From Parasphaerochaeta coccoides DSM 17374 (GTDB lineage Bacteria > Spirochaetota > Spirochaetia > Sphaerochaetales > Sphaerochaetaceae): 64,000 bases of DNA. Below are positions 35,627 to 45,020 of the stretch, piece after piece. The notes beneath the pieces were generated by a model. It was given only the letters and a program-made list of their open reading frames with translations. It did not search any database and was not told the origin of the DNA. The stretch lies in NCBI RefSeq assembly GCF_000208385.1, contig NC_015436.1, positions 62,001 through 126,000 of the forward strand. Direction: 5' to 3'. How positions within the stretch are numbered: position 1 is the stretch's first letter; every line of letters starts with the position of its first letter. Position numbers and translations under genes: made by a program.

Positions 35627-37492
35627 ATGGCAAAAATCAGACTGACAATGGCACAGGCTCTTCTCCGTTTTCTTGATAATCAGTATGTAGACTTTGACGG
35701 CCAGACAACAAAGTTTGTCACGGGGGTCTTCGGCATCTTCGGACATGGAAGTGTCGTCGGTCTTGGAGAAGCACTTGCCGCGGAAAGCAACAAACTGCCT
35801 TTTTATCAAGCGAAGAATGAGCAGGGGGCAGTCCATGCCGCCACCGCGTATGCAAAGGAAAACAACAGGCTGAAAATCATGGCCGTCGTGTCTTCAATAG
35901 GGCCGGGGGCTCTTAACATGGTAACTGGCGCGGGTACGGCTACCGCAAACCATCTGCCGGTTCTGCTGCTGCCGGGAGACGTGTTCGCCTGTAGGCAGCC
36001 TGATCCGGTTCTTCAGCAGATTGAGATTCCTTACGACTATACAATTACGGCGAATGATGCCTTCCGTGCCGTAAGCCGCTATTGGGACAGGATAAACCGG
36101 CCGGAACAGGTGATGAGCGCCATGCTCAATGCCATGCGGGTATTGACGGATCCCGCAGAAACCGGGGCTGTCACCATTGCTTTGCCCCAGGATGTACAGG
36201 GCGAGGCATATGATTATCCCCAAGAATTTTTTGAGAAGCGTATCCATCATATCGAGAGACGGATGCCGACCGAAGCACAGATAAAGAGGGCTGCCGATGC
36301 AATTCGGAAATCCCGCAAACCCTTGGTCATCTGCGGTGGGGGCGTAAGGTATTCTTCAGCGGGTGATGTGCTGCGGGAATTTTGTCATAAGTTCCATGTT
36401 CCTTTCGGAGAAACCCAGTCAGGCAAAGGCGTGATTCCCTGGGATGACGCGTATAACCTTTCCGGGATTGGAACGACAGGCAGCCTGGCTGCAAACAGGA
36501 TTGCGGCGGATGCTGACCTTGTCATTGGCATTGGTACCCGGCTCGGAGACTTCACCACCTGCTCGAAGTGGCTGTTCAAGAATCCTGACTGCACGTTCCT
36601 GTCGGTCAATGTCTCTGGTTTCGATGCCTATAAGATGAACAGTGAACCGATTGTCTCCGATGCAAAGGCTTTCTTGGAGGCGTTGCTCCGTGATTCTTCC
36701 CTCGGCGCATATGAAACGGCATGGGGCAAGGAAGTCCCGGATATCAAAGGACAGTGGGACAAGGAAGTCTGCCGGTTATATTCCGAAGAAGTCAGCGGTG
36801 GATTGTCACAGGCGCGGGTCATTGGAGAACTGAATGACAGACTGCTTCCTCATGATGCCGTTGTGATTTCAGGTTCAGGTTCAGTTCCCAGCGACATGCA
36901 GCGTGTATGGCGTACCCGTGTAACGGGGACATATCATGTGGAATACGCTTTCTCATGCATGGGATATGAGATAGCTGCTGCCTTGGGCGCAAAGATTGCG
37001 CATCCTGACAGGGAAGTCGTCGTCATCATTGGTGATGGAGCGTATGCAATGCTTCATTCTGAACTGCTGACGGCTGTCCAGGAGGGCAAGAAGATAATTG
37101 TGTTTGTCCTGGACAATGCTGGTTTCCAGTGCATAGACAATCTCCAGCATAGCCAAGGCATTGTCCACTATGGAAACGAATGGAAAGTGCGGGAGGAGAG
37201 TACGGGACGACTGACCGGAGCATCCCTTGCCGTCGATTATGCGAAGAACGCGGAAAGCTGGGGAGCCGTCGGGCTCCGGGCGGATACAATCCAGGAACTG
37301 GAGGACGCGACTCGCCGGGCGTTGAAGGAAACTCGTCCGACTGTCGTACATGTGCATGTGACGCCGAAGTCAATGACGGGAAACTATGAGGCGTGGTGGA
37401 GAGTCGGTATTGCCGAAGTGTCGGAAAATCCTGATGTCGTGACGGCATGGGAACGGATGCAGGATGAAATCGAGAAGACAAGGAAATTTTGA
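35627..37492 (+). CDS. iolD: 3D-(3,5/4)-trihydroxycyclohexane-1,2-dione hydrolase (ThDP-dependent)
   Basis: A 621-residue thiamine-diphosphate enzyme that opens the inositol-derived ring to 5-deoxy-glucuronate. The N-terminal domain has G-I-F-G-H-G and the catalytic Glu in A-K-N-E-Q-G-A-V-H-A-A. The ThDP-binding motif is G-D-G-A-Y-A-M-L-H-S-E with the Asn of L-D-N-A-G-F downstream. R-Q-P-D-P-V-L-Q-Q-I-E is typical of IolD. The ATG at 35627 has a distant AAAGGATTGGG; a longer frame upstream overlaps iolB and lacks support. It overlaps the frame of iolE only by the region before its start. Confidence 0.96.
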   Translation: MAKIRLTMAQALLRFLDNQYVDFDGQTTKFVTGVFGIFGHGSVVGLGEALAAESNKLPFYQAKNEQGAVHAATAYAKENNRLKIMAVVSSIGPGALNMVTGAGTATANHLPVLLLPGDVFACRQPDPVLQQIEIPYDYTITANDAFRAVSRYWDRINRPEQVMSAMLNAMRVLTDPAETGAVTIALPQDVQGEAYDYPQEFFEKRIHHIERRMPTEAQIKRAADAIRKSRKPLVICGGGVRYSSAGDVLREFCHKFHVPFGETQSGKGVIPWDDAYNLSGIGTTGSLAANRIAADADLVIGIGTRLGDFTTCSKWLFKNPDCTFLSVNVSGFDAYKMNSEPIVSDAKAFLEALLRDSSLGAYETAWGKEVPDIKGQWDKEVCRLYSEEVSGGLSQARVIGELNDRLLPHDAVVISGSGSVPSDMQRVWRTRVTGTYHVEYAFSCMGYEIAAALGAKIAHPDREVVVIIGDGAYAMLHSELLTAVQEGKKIIVFVLDNAGFQCIDNLQHSQGIVHYGNEWKVREESTGRLTGASLAVDYAKNAESWGAVGLRADTIQELEDATRRALKETRPTVVHVHVTPKSMTGNYEAWWRVGIAEVSENPDVVTAWERMQDEIEKTRKF

Positions 37493-37518
37493 AGAATTTT
37501 TGCAGAAGGGGGAAAGAT

Positions 37519-38412
37519 ATGAGTGATGACGCAATCAGATTGGGCATAGCCCCTATTGGATGGACGAATGATGATTTGCCTGAGCTTGGCGGGGAGATAC
37601 CTTTTGAACAATGCGTGAGTGAAATGGCTCTGGCAGGTTTTTCAGGGTGTGAAGTAGGGAACAAGTATCCGAAGGATCCTGCGGTCTTGAAAAAAGCGCT
37701 TGGACTCCGTGGGCTTTCCATCTGTAACGCATGGTTCAGTATGTATCTGACTTCCAGGCCGTATGAAGAAGTCGAGAAAGATTTCCTGGCTCATTGTGAT
37801 TTCCTCCATGCCATGGGAGCAAAGGTGGTGGGGGTGGCCGAGCAAGGGAATTCCATCCAGGGTCGTCAGGATCTTCCTGTGTTTGATAAGAAGCCTTTCT
37901 TTTCCGAAAGCCAATGGAAGCAGGTTTCCGAAGGTCTCAACAGGCTGGGTGAAGCAGCTTTGAAGAAAGATATCCGCCTTACATACCATCATCATATGGG
38001 AACTGGGGTACAGACGACCGAAGAAATCGACAGATTGATGGAATCGACTGATCCGGAGCTTGTCGGATTGTTGTACGACTGCGGACATATTGCCTTCTCC
38101 GGTGAAAATCCCGTGGATTCCTTGAAAAAGTGGCTTCCCCGCATCTGGCATGTACATCTGAAAGATGTCCGCAAGGAACGCAGGGAAAAAGCCATTGCGG
38201 AGAAATGGTCTTTCCTGACATGCGTGAAGAACGGTGTCTTCACTGTCCCCGGAGACGGCAGCATATCCTTTGAACCGATCTTCAAGGAGCTGATCACACG
38301 AGGATACTCCGGATGGTGGGTGGTCGAGGCGGAACAGGATCCGGCCAAGGCCAATCCATTGGAATATGCGCTCAAGGCGCGTTCCTTCATCAGGGATAAG
38401 GCCGGAGTTTAG
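37519..38412 (+). CDS. iolE: Inosose dehydratase
   Basis: A 297-residue TIM-barrel enzyme of the xylose-isomerase-like group that removes water from scyllo-inosose. The start at 37519 follows AAGGGGGAAAGAT. Family marks are G-I-A-P-I-G-W-T-N-D-D near residue 10, the metal-binding segments Y-H-H-H-M-G-T and L-L-Y-D-C-G-H-I, H-V-H-L-K-D-V, and W-W-V-V-E-A-E-Q-D near the end. The four iol enzymes together convert inositol as far as 5-keto-2-deoxygluconate. A short repeat follows before the GAPDH gene. Confidence 0.95.
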   Translation: MSDDAIRLGIAPIGWTNDDLPELGGEIPFEQCVSEMALAGFSGCEVGNKYPKDPAVLKKALGLRGLSICNAWFSMYLTSRPYEEVEKDFLAHCDFLHAMGAKVVGVAEQGNSIQGRQDLPVFDKKPFFSESQWKQVSEGLNRLGEAALKKDIRLTYHHHMGTGVQTTEEIDRLMESTDPELVGLLYDCGHIAFSGENPVDSLKKWLPRIWHVHLKDVRKERREKAIAEKWSFLTCVKNGVFTVPGDGSISFEPIFKELITRGYSGWWVVEAEQDPAKANPLEYALKARSFIRDKAGV

Positions 38413-38450
38413 CTGGTATCTAGAGTTATCTGGAGTTATCTGGAGTGAGG
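38411..38450 (+). repeat. Tandem 10-bp repeat before the archaeal-type GAPDH gene
   Basis: Four imperfect 10-base units end to end: AGCTGGTATC, TAGAGTTATC, TGGAGTTATC and TGGAGTGAGG. The last unit supplies the GAGG ribosome-binding site of the GAPDH gene, so unit number changes the distance from iolE but not the site itself. Confidence 0.75.
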
Positions 38451-38457
38451 TGTAATC

Positions 38458-39492
38458 ATGAAAAAAATTAAAGTCGGAGTTGCAGGATATGGCGTGATAG
38501 GGCAACGTCTCGCTGATGGTGTCGCACTCCAGGGAGATATGGAGCTTGTTGGTGTTGCCGATGTAGCCCCTACGCTTAGCGTGAAGGCGTTGAAAGAAAA
38601 GGGGATGCCCTACAAGTTCTTTACGGCTGCTCCTGAAAGACAGGCTGAACTTGAGGCCGCCGGTATTCCTGTCAGCGGCGACCTTGATGATTTGGTCAGA
38701 CAGTCGGACATCATGCTTGACGCGACCAGTGCCGGCGTCGGCGCAAAGAACAAGCTTCTCTACGAGAAGTACGGGAAGAAAGCAATATTCCAGGGCGGAG
38801 AAAAGAACACTGTCGCCGATGTTTTTTTCCATGGATATGCGAATTATGAAAAAGGAGTGGGAGCTGATTTCCTCAAGCTGACATCGTGCAATACGACAGG
38901 GTTGATCAGAGCTGTCGATTGCCTGGACAGGGCGGTCGGCGTGGAGAAAGTCGCCATTACAATCATACGGAGGGTCGCCGATCCTGGTGATTATCATCGG
39001 GGACTGACGAACGCCTTGCAGATTGACAAGGCTCCAAGCCACCAGGCGCTCGACCTCATGACCATCATGCCGCATGTCGAAGCAACAGGAATCCTTGTCC
39101 ATACTCCAGTCACTCATGGTCATATCATCACCGTTGTTCTGACTCCAAAGAAAGACATCAGTGTTGCGGAAGCTCTCATGTATTTTGACGGACATCCTCG
39201 TATCAGGCTTGTCTCGATAGATGAAGGTTTCCAGGGAAACGCCAGTCTGTTCCGCTATGCGCGTGACTTGGGAAATCCACGGGGTGACATGTATGAAATT
39301 GCAATCTGGCGTGATTCGATAGTCAAAAGCGGTCGGGACATCATGTTTGCCATCAACATCCCGCAGGAAGCGGTCGTCATTCCTGAAAACATAGATGCCA
39401 TCCGTGCGTCCATGAAAATGCAGCTTACACGGGACGAGGGAACTGCCGAGACAAACACATATCTGGGGATTGGAAAATGGAAGATTTCGTAA
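38458..39492 (+). CDS. Archaeal-type (type II) glyceraldehyde-3-phosphate dehydrogenase family protein
   Basis: A 344-residue protein of the class found mainly in Archaea, not the usual bacterial GAPDH. The nucleotide-binding motif is G-Y-G-V-I-G-Q-R (residues 10-17) and the catalytic Cys144 is in T-S-C-N-T-T-G-L. R-R-V-A-D-P and the H-V-E-A-T-G-I-L-V-H-T-P-V-T-H-G-H segment are also family features. It oxidises an aldehyde phosphate to an acyl phosphate. Its 3' end overlaps the PGK gene by 16 bases. Position inside an iol operon is unusual, and the true substrate might be triose phosphate from inositol or a different aldehyde. Confidence 0.9.
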   Translation: MKKIKVGVAGYGVIGQRLADGVALQGDMELVGVADVAPTLSVKALKEKGMPYKFFTAAPERQAELEAAGIPVSGDLDDLVRQSDIMLDATSAGVGAKNKLLYEKYGKKAIFQGGEKNTVADVFFHGYANYEKGVGADFLKLTSCNTTGLIRAVDCLDRAVGVEKVAITIIRRVADPGDYHRGLTNALQIDKAPSHQALDLMTIMPHVEATGILVHTPVTHGHIITVVLTPKKDISVAEALMYFDGHPRIRLVSIDEGFQGNASLFRYARDLGNPRGDMYEIAIWRDSIVKSGRDIMFAINIPQEAVVIPENIDAIRASMKMQLTRDEGTAETNTYLGIGKWKIS

Positions 39493-40781
39493 AAATCAAT
39501 ACCTTGGATGATTTTGATTTTTCAGGGCGGACGGTTCTTTTCCGTCCTGACATCAACTCTCCCCTTGACCCCAAGACCAAGCGTATCGCCAACATCAACA
39601 GGCTTGAAAAAGCGGCTCTGACCTTGCGGGAGCTTCTGGAAAAAGGTGCGAAGGTCGCTCTGATAGCCCATCAGGGAGATACCTTGGATTATCAGAATCT
39701 TATACCGCTGGAAGAACATGCCGCCATACTGGAGCGGATGACCGGACATCCTGTTGCGTATAGTGATGATGTCTGCGGTCCCGCGGCGGTTCAGGCTGTC
39801 AAAAAATTGAAAAAAGGAGAGGCTGTCGTCCTGGGGAATCTCAGGTATCTGAGCGAAGAAGTCACGGCTTTTGAGAAGGAAGTCAAACTGGAGCCGAAGG
39901 GAATGTTCGATACATGGCTTGTCCGTTCACTTACCCCGGTCGTGGACTTTTATGTGAATGATGCTTTTGCGGCCGCTCATCGGAACTGTCCTTCCATGGT
40001 AGCGTTCCAGGAATTACTTCCCACGTCTGGTGGACGACAGCTTATAGCGGAATATACGGCGCTTTCCAAAGTCACCGCGCATCCTGCGCATCCCTGTGTC
40101 TTTGTTCTTGGCGGCGGTAAGATTTCTGATGCTTTCGGCATGATGAGGAATGTCCTGGAATCGGGAACCGCGGACAAAATACTGACGGCGGGAATCACAG
40201 GACTTGTCATGGCGCTGGCAGATGGCATAGATCTGGGTCATGCGACGATGAAATTCCTTGAGGACAGGGATCTCATAGGTTTCATTGAAGAAGCCCGCCA
40301 GCTTCTTTCGGCGTGGGGAGATAAATTCATGTATCCGGAAGACCTTGCCTATGAACAGGACGGCAAAAGGCAGGAAACATCAGTATCTTCTCTTTCGCCT
40401 CTTTCGCCGGAACTGAAAGACAAGCTTTTTCCTGATATAGGTCAGAGGACAATTGAGAAATACCAGCGGGAACTCTCCATGAGCGCGACAATCTTTGTCA
40501 ATGGCCCTGCGGGAGTCTATGAGGATGAACGGTGGGCGTTGGGAACTCAGGAAATCTGGCAGGCCATTGCGTCTTCTCCGGGATATACCGTAGTCGGGGG
40601 AGGAGACACGATTAACGCCGCGTCACGTTTCACGGACTTGCAGGATTTCTCCTATGTTTGTACTGCCGGTGGGGCGATGGTCAGATTCCTTGCGGGAAAA
40701 AAGTTGCCGCTTATCGTCGCCATGGAAAAAGCCTACGTTCCTCCTGAAGTCCTTGAAACCGTGAGAAAAACACTGGGATGA
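39477..40781 (+). CDS. pgk: Archaeal-type phosphoglycerate kinase family protein
   Basis: A 434-residue protein closest in pattern to archaeal PGKs: R-P-D-I-N-S-P-L-D (residues 23-31), Y-V-N-D-A-F-A-A-A-H-R (159-169), G-G-G-K-I-S-D-A-F (212-220), V-N-G-P-A-G-V-Y-E and a late G-G-G-D-T nucleotide loop. The substrate-binding segment that normally reads H-x-G-R-P is H-Q-G-D-T here (residues 65-69), so a phosphoglycerate-contacting Arg is missing. With the overlapping GAPDH gene it can make ATP from an acyl phosphate. The altered segment leaves open a substrate other than 3-phosphoglycerate. Confidence 0.85.
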   Translation: MEDFVKINTLDDFDFSGRTVLFRPDINSPLDPKTKRIANINRLEKAALTLRELLEKGAKVALIAHQGDTLDYQNLIPLEEHAAILERMTGHPVAYSDDVCGPAAVQAVKKLKKGEAVVLGNLRYLSEEVTAFEKEVKLEPKGMFDTWLVRSLTPVVDFYVNDAFAAAHRNCPSMVAFQELLPTSGGRQLIAEYTALSKVTAHPAHPCVFVLGGGKISDAFGMMRNVLESGTADKILTAGITGLVMALADGIDLGHATMKFLEDRDLIGFIEEARQLLSAWGDKFMYPEDLAYEQDGKRQETSVSSLSPLSPELKDKLFPDIGQRTIEKYQRELSMSATIFVNGPAGVYEDERWALGTQEIWQAIASSPGYTVVGGGDTINAASRFTDLQDFSYVCTAGGAMVRFLAGKKLPLIVAMEKAYVPPEVLETVRKTLG

Positions 40782-42061
40782 TAGAAGACATGATACACAT
40801 TCAATATGTGAAGAAGGACATTGCGGTCGATATAAAAAAGGAAAATCTCCTGGGGGTGTTTGAGCCTAATGCTGTGGATGAGCCGTCAGATATCTCCGAG
40901 GCCATCCGCAATGCCTTGTTCGCTCCATACGGAGGACCGGACTTCAATGGGTTCCTTGAAGGGGCGAAGACAGTCCTTCTTGTCATCAATGACGCGACAC
41001 GCCCTACGCCGTCAGGAACGATCATCGCGACGCTTCTTCCTCTGCTGGAACGGTATGGCATCACCGAGAAAAGCGGGCTTGGCATACTTATTGCCACCGG
41101 TGCCCATCGGGGAGCCACGGATGAAGAATTCGGGCAGTTGTTCGGTTCTTTGGCCGCACGCCTGAAAAACTGTTGTATATCTCATGATTCCCAGGATGTG
41201 GATGAGCTTGTGAATCTGGGGGTCACGCGCAACGGAACGCCCATCATTTTGAACAAAAGGTTGTTCCTGTTTGACAGAATCATCATTATCGGAAGTGTCG
41301 AGCCACATTATTTCGCCGGTTTCACAGGCGGCCGCAAGGCTTTCCTGCCCGGTGTCGCCGGATATGAGACCATAGTTGCAAACCATAGGCTTGCATTGTC
41401 TGAAAAAGCTCAGTCGCTGGCATTGGAAGGCAATCCTGTACATGAAGATATGATGGATGCCCTGCGCCATATTTCCGCGCCTGTGTTTTCCATCATGTCT
41501 GTTCTTGATAAGGAACAGGGAATTGCGGCTGTCACGGCGGGAGACATCACTGATTCATTCCATGCCGCGGTGGATGTCGCCAAAAAGGTTTTCTGCGTGA
41601 AGATTCCCCGGAAAGCGGACATTGTCATATCTGTTGCCAAATTTCCCATGGACATCAATCTGTATCAGTCCCAGAAAGCGATTGACAATGGAGCGCATGC
41701 GGTAAAAGACGGAGGCATCCTGATTTTGGTATCCGCTTGCAGGGAAGGGATTGGGGGCAAGACTTTTGCTGATCTTCTTGCCCGTTCTTCTTCTCCGGAA
41801 GATGCGTTGGAGAGGATAAGTCGGGAATACAAGCTGGGTTATCACAAGGCTGCAAAGATGGCTGCCATCATGCAGCGGATGACGGTTTTTGCCGTTACGA
41901 ATCTGGATGCCGGGCTTCAGGAAAGTCTTTTTCTGACACCGGTCGGCACTGTCCAGGAAGCAATCACCAAGGCAATCGGGGTCATGCATGACAAAGGCAT
42001 TGATACACCTCAGGTCATTGTTTTTCCTGATGGCTGCGTGACTATCCCTGTGGAAGAATAA
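40778..42061 (+). CDS. Nickel-dependent lactate racemase family protein (LarA homologue)
   Basis: A 427-residue protein of the LarA (DUF2088) family, which uses a nickel-pincer nucleotide to epimerise 2-hydroxyacids by hydride transfer. Catalytic and cofactor residues known for LarA are visible: N-D-A-T-R-P-T-P, A-T-G-A-H-R, S-H-D, V-E-P-H-Y-F-A-G-F-T-G-G-R-K (His and the cofactor-bound Lys) and N-P-V-H. It overlaps the PGK stop by four bases, so the three genes are one unit. LarA homologues act on several 2-hydroxyacids, so the substrate is open. Cofactor synthesis genes (larB, larC, larE) are not in the window. Confidence 0.87.
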   Translation: MIEDMIHIQYVKKDIAVDIKKENLLGVFEPNAVDEPSDISEAIRNALFAPYGGPDFNGFLEGAKTVLLVINDATRPTPSGTIIATLLPLLERYGITEKSGLGILIATGAHRGATDEEFGQLFGSLAARLKNCCISHDSQDVDELVNLGVTRNGTPIILNKRLFLFDRIIIIGSVEPHYFAGFTGGRKAFLPGVAGYETIVANHRLALSEKAQSLALEGNPVHEDMMDALRHISAPVFSIMSVLDKEQGIAAVTAGDITDSFHAAVDVAKKVFCVKIPRKADIVISVAKFPMDINLYQSQKAIDNGAHAVKDGGILILVSACREGIGGKTFADLLARSSSPEDALERISREYKLGYHKAAKMAAIMQRMTVFAVTNLDAGLQESLFLTPVGTVQEAITKAIGVMHDKGIDTPQVIVFPDGCVTIPVEE

Positions 42062-42176
42062 CATTCTCCGCTTCTCGTTCTTCTGGCTGTTCATGCTTGC
42101 TTGAGATCATAGGAAGAATGGGGAGCGGAGATTTCCTTTATACTTTCTCTTTCTGACTTTTTTAGCCTTTCGCCGT

Positions 42177-44696
42177 TTATCCCTTCACCACTATGTTGAC
42201 CAGCTTGTCCTGGACAAAGATTTCCTTGACGATGGGTTTGCCCTCAATCCAGCCCTTGACTACCTCATTTGCACGGGCGGTCGCCAAAGCCTCGTCACGG
42301 GACAGTCCTTTGGCAACGACCACGCGCGCGCGGAGTTTCCCGTTCACTTGGATGACCAGTTCAACCTCATCGTCTTGAGTCAGTTCCTCGGCATAGGTCG
42401 GCCAGCTTGCGTAGGCAATGGATGGCGTGTGTCCGGCTCTTTCCCACAATTCTTCAGCGATATGGGGTACATAAGGGGAAAGCAACAGGAGCAAGCTCTC
42501 CCATACCTCGCGGGGGAGGACATCACACTTGTACATCTCATTGACCAGTACCATCATCTGACTGATCGCCGTGTTGAAGTTCAGGGCTTCCGTATCGGTC
42601 GTCACTTTCTTGATTGTCTTATGCAGGGTCTTGAGCAATTCAGCGGAAGGAGCTTCCTCGGAAATGGCACGATCTTCATGGAGTCTCCAGATACGGTCAA
42701 GGAAACGCCAAATACCAATCAGGCTCGTGGTAGCCCATGGCTTCGATTCTCTCAAAGGCCCCATGAACATCTCGTACATCCGCATGGTGTCGGCGCCATA
42801 TTCACGCACAATGTCGTCAGGATTGATGACATTCTTCAAGCTCTTGGACATCTTGGCTATGACTCTCTCCAGCGCAATGCCGGTTTGCTTTTCCATGAAG
42901 GAGCCGTCGGGCAGTTCTTCAACCATGTCCGTCGGAACCAGGCTTTTGTCAGGACGCTGATAGGCGAATGAAGTAATCATGCCTTGATTCACCAGCCGCT
43001 GGAAAGGTTCCTTGGTGGAGACGTGTCCCAGGTCGTAGAGAACCTTGTGCCAGAAGCGGGCATAGAGCAGGTGCAGGACGGCATGTTCTGCTCCTCCTAC
43101 GTACAAGTCTACCGGCATCCAATATTCCTCGGCTTCCTTGCTGACGAACCGTTCGGAATTGTGAGGATCGAGATAGCGGAGGAAATACCAGCATGATCCT
43201 GCCCACTGGGGCATGGTATTGGTCTCGCGTCGGGCTGGGGAGCCGTCGACCGGGCTTTGGGTTTCCACCCACTCGGTCACATTTGCCAAAGGACTCTCTC
43301 CGGTGCTTGCGGGTTGGTAACGCTCTATTTCAGGAAGAAGCAGGGGCAATTGGTTCTCAGGAATCAGTTCTACGGCGCCATCACGGGTATGGACGAGGGG
43401 GATAGGCTCTCCCCAATATCGTTGCCGACTGAAAATCCAGTCGCGCAGTTTGTAGTTGGTCGTCTTGTGTCCCAGTTTATTTTTTTCCAGCCATGAAAGC
43501 ATGGTGGCTATGGCGTCTTCTTTATCCAGGCCGTCGAGGAAACCACTGTTCACATGGATGCCGTCCTCGATCCATGCCGCTTCCTGTACATCTCCTTCTC
43601 CCTTGAGGACTTCGATTATGGGGAGATTAAACTTCTTTGCAAATTCCCAGTCCCGTGTATCATGGGCGGGTACTGCCATGATAGCTCCGGTGCCATAGGA
43701 AATCAGTACGTAGTCAGCAATCCATATGGGGATGCGTTCTCCGTTGACGGGATTGACGGCATAGCTGCCGGAAAAGACACCGGTCTTGTCCTTTGCAAGG
43801 TCGGTTCTTTCCAGGTCGCTCTTGTGGGCGGCTTGATGGATATATGCTTCAACTTCTTTTTTCCGGTCAGGAGCCGTCAGTTTCCCGACCAGTGGATGTT
43901 CAGGGGAAATGACCATGTACGTTGCGCCGAAAAGAGTATCGCAGCGGGTCGTGTAGACTTCCAGGTTCTCATTGTGACCATCAACCTTGAAAAAGACGGA
44001 AGCTCCCTCTGAACGGCCAATCCAATTGCGCTGCATTTGCTTCACGGATTCAGGCCAGTCCAAGCCATCCAGGTCGTCAATGAGCCTGTCAGCGTAGGCG
44101 GTAATCTTCAGTACCCATTGGCGGATGTTACGGCGGATGACAGGTGTCCCGCAGCGTTCGCACCGGCCTTCCTTCACTTCTTCATTGGACAGGACGGCGT
44201 TGTCGTGGGAACACCAGTTAACCGGCATTTCGGACTCATAGGCCAGCCCCATCTTGTACAGTTGCTCAAATATCCACTGGGTCCATCTATAGTATTCCGG
44301 TTCATGGGTGGAGATTTCCCTGTCCCAGTCGTAGGAGAATCCCAGGCTCTTGATTTGCTTGCGGAAGTTGGCAATGCTGGCTTCAGTGGTGACGCGGGGA
44401 TGTATTCCCGTTTTGAGCGCATATGTCTCGGCGGGCAGACCGAAGGAATCGAAGCCCATGGGATGGAGGACGTTGTATCCGTTCATCCGCAGGAAGCGGC
44501 AGTAGATGTCCGTGGCAGTGTAGCCTTCCGGATGTCCGACATGGAGTCCTTCTGCCGAAGGATAGGGAAACATGTCAAGAACATACTGACGTTTCTCCGG
44601 GGGAAAAGAAGGGTCTTCTTTTGCAAGGAAGGTCTTGTGTTCTTCCCAGAACTTCTGCCATTTTTTTTCTATTTCATTGAAAGAATATGTGCTCAT
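42177..44696 (-). CDS. leuS: Leucyl-tRNA synthetase
   Basis: An 839-residue class I aminoacyl-tRNA synthetase that charges tRNA-Leu. The H-V-G-H ATP-binding motif is at residues 52-55, a zinc-binding-type segment C-E-R-C-G is near residue 180, the editing domain follows, and K-M-S-K-S is near residue 614. The length is normal for bacterial LeuRS. I chose the ATG at 44696 ([10 protein letters not shown]); in-frame ATG codons further upstream are possible, and none has a good ribosome-binding site. It is convergent with the racemase gene and unrelated to the inositol operon. Confidence 0.97.
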   Translation of the reverse strand: MSTYSFNEIEKKWQKFWEEHKTFLAKEDPSFPPEKRQYVLDMFPYPSAEGLHVGHPEGYTATDIYCRFLRMNGYNVLHPMGFDSFGLPAETYALKTGIHPRVTTEASIANFRKQIKSLGFSYDWDREISTHEPEYYRWTQWIFEQLYKMGLAYESEMPVNWCSHDNAVLSNEEVKEGRCERCGTPVIRRNIRQWVLKITAYADRLIDDLDGLDWPESVKQMQRNWIGRSEGASVFFKVDGHNENLEVYTTRCDTLFGATYMVISPEHPLVGKLTAPDRKKEVEAYIHQAAHKSDLERTDLAKDKTGVFSGSYAVNPVNGERIPIWIADYVLISYGTGAIMAVPAHDTRDWEFAKKFNLPIIEVLKGEGDVQEAAWIEDGIHVNSGFLDGLDKEDAIATMLSWLEKNKLGHKTTNYKLRDWIFSRQRYWGEPIPLVHTRDGAVELIPENQLPLLLPEIERYQPASTGESPLANVTEWVETQSPVDGSPARRETNTMPQWAGSCWYFLRYLDPHNSERFVSKEAEEYWMPVDLYVGGAEHAVLHLLYARFWHKVLYDLGHVSTKEPFQRLVNQGMITSFAYQRPDKSLVPTDMVEELPDGSFMEKQTGIALERVIAKMSKSLKNVINPDDIVREYGADTMRMYEMFMGPLRESKPWATTSLIGIWRFLDRIWRLHEDRAISEEAPSAELLKTLHKTIKKVTTDTEALNFNTAISQMMVLVNEMYKCDVLPREVWESLLLLLSPYVPHIAEELWERAGHTPSIAYASWPTYAEELTQDDEVELVIQVNGKLRARVVVAKGLSRDEALATARANEVVKGWIEGKPIVKEIFVQDKLVNIVVKG

Positions 44697-44760
44697 GCTG
44701 GCAATCATAGCGACGGGGTTGTTTTCAGTCAACAAAACCACGGGCAAGGAGAGCAAAGCG

Positions 44761-44778
44761 CGCGCGGTTCTATCATCT
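44761..44778. repeat. 18-bp direct repeat, left copy (flanks the Fic module)
   Basis: CGCGCGGTTCTATCATCT; the right copy at 46165-46182 differs in one base. The two copies bracket the Fic gene and the gene remnant. Confidence 0.7.
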
Positions 44779-44898
44779 AGGCACGTCTACCATCTGCGCG
44801 GGATCCTCTTCTTCTTGAAAATCCAGTAGTTTCTGCTCGAAAAACTTGATATCATTCTCTTCGATCACTGGTCGTTTTCTCCATGTTTGAGTCGTTAC
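44773..44898 (-). pseudogene. Remnant of an unidentified gene (C-terminal fragment)
   Basis: A 41-codon open stretch between a TAA and its own TGA reads K-R-P-V-I-E-E-N-D-I-K-F-F-E-Q-K-L-L-D-F and continues with an acidic tail to V-D-V-P-R. It has real-protein composition but no ATG start, and the TGA lies inside the left direct repeat. It may be the tail of a gene lost when the Fic module arrived. A GTG at 44868 is the only possible start. I do not recognise the family. Confidence 0.45.
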
Positions 44899-45020
44899 TT
44901 ACATTTTTGAACTTCCGGAGGCTCTTTTTCAATCCTCTTTTGCAAATTGCAAACTTCACTATACGCGACCCAGAGTCCAGGCCATAAGAAATTATTCTGG
45001 AAAACTTTTTCGACTGGTTC

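Noticed and set aside
42066-42131. TCTCCGCT/AGCGGAGA as terminator between the racemase gene and leuS
   Set aside because: The loop is about 50 bases and no T-run follows at the right place.
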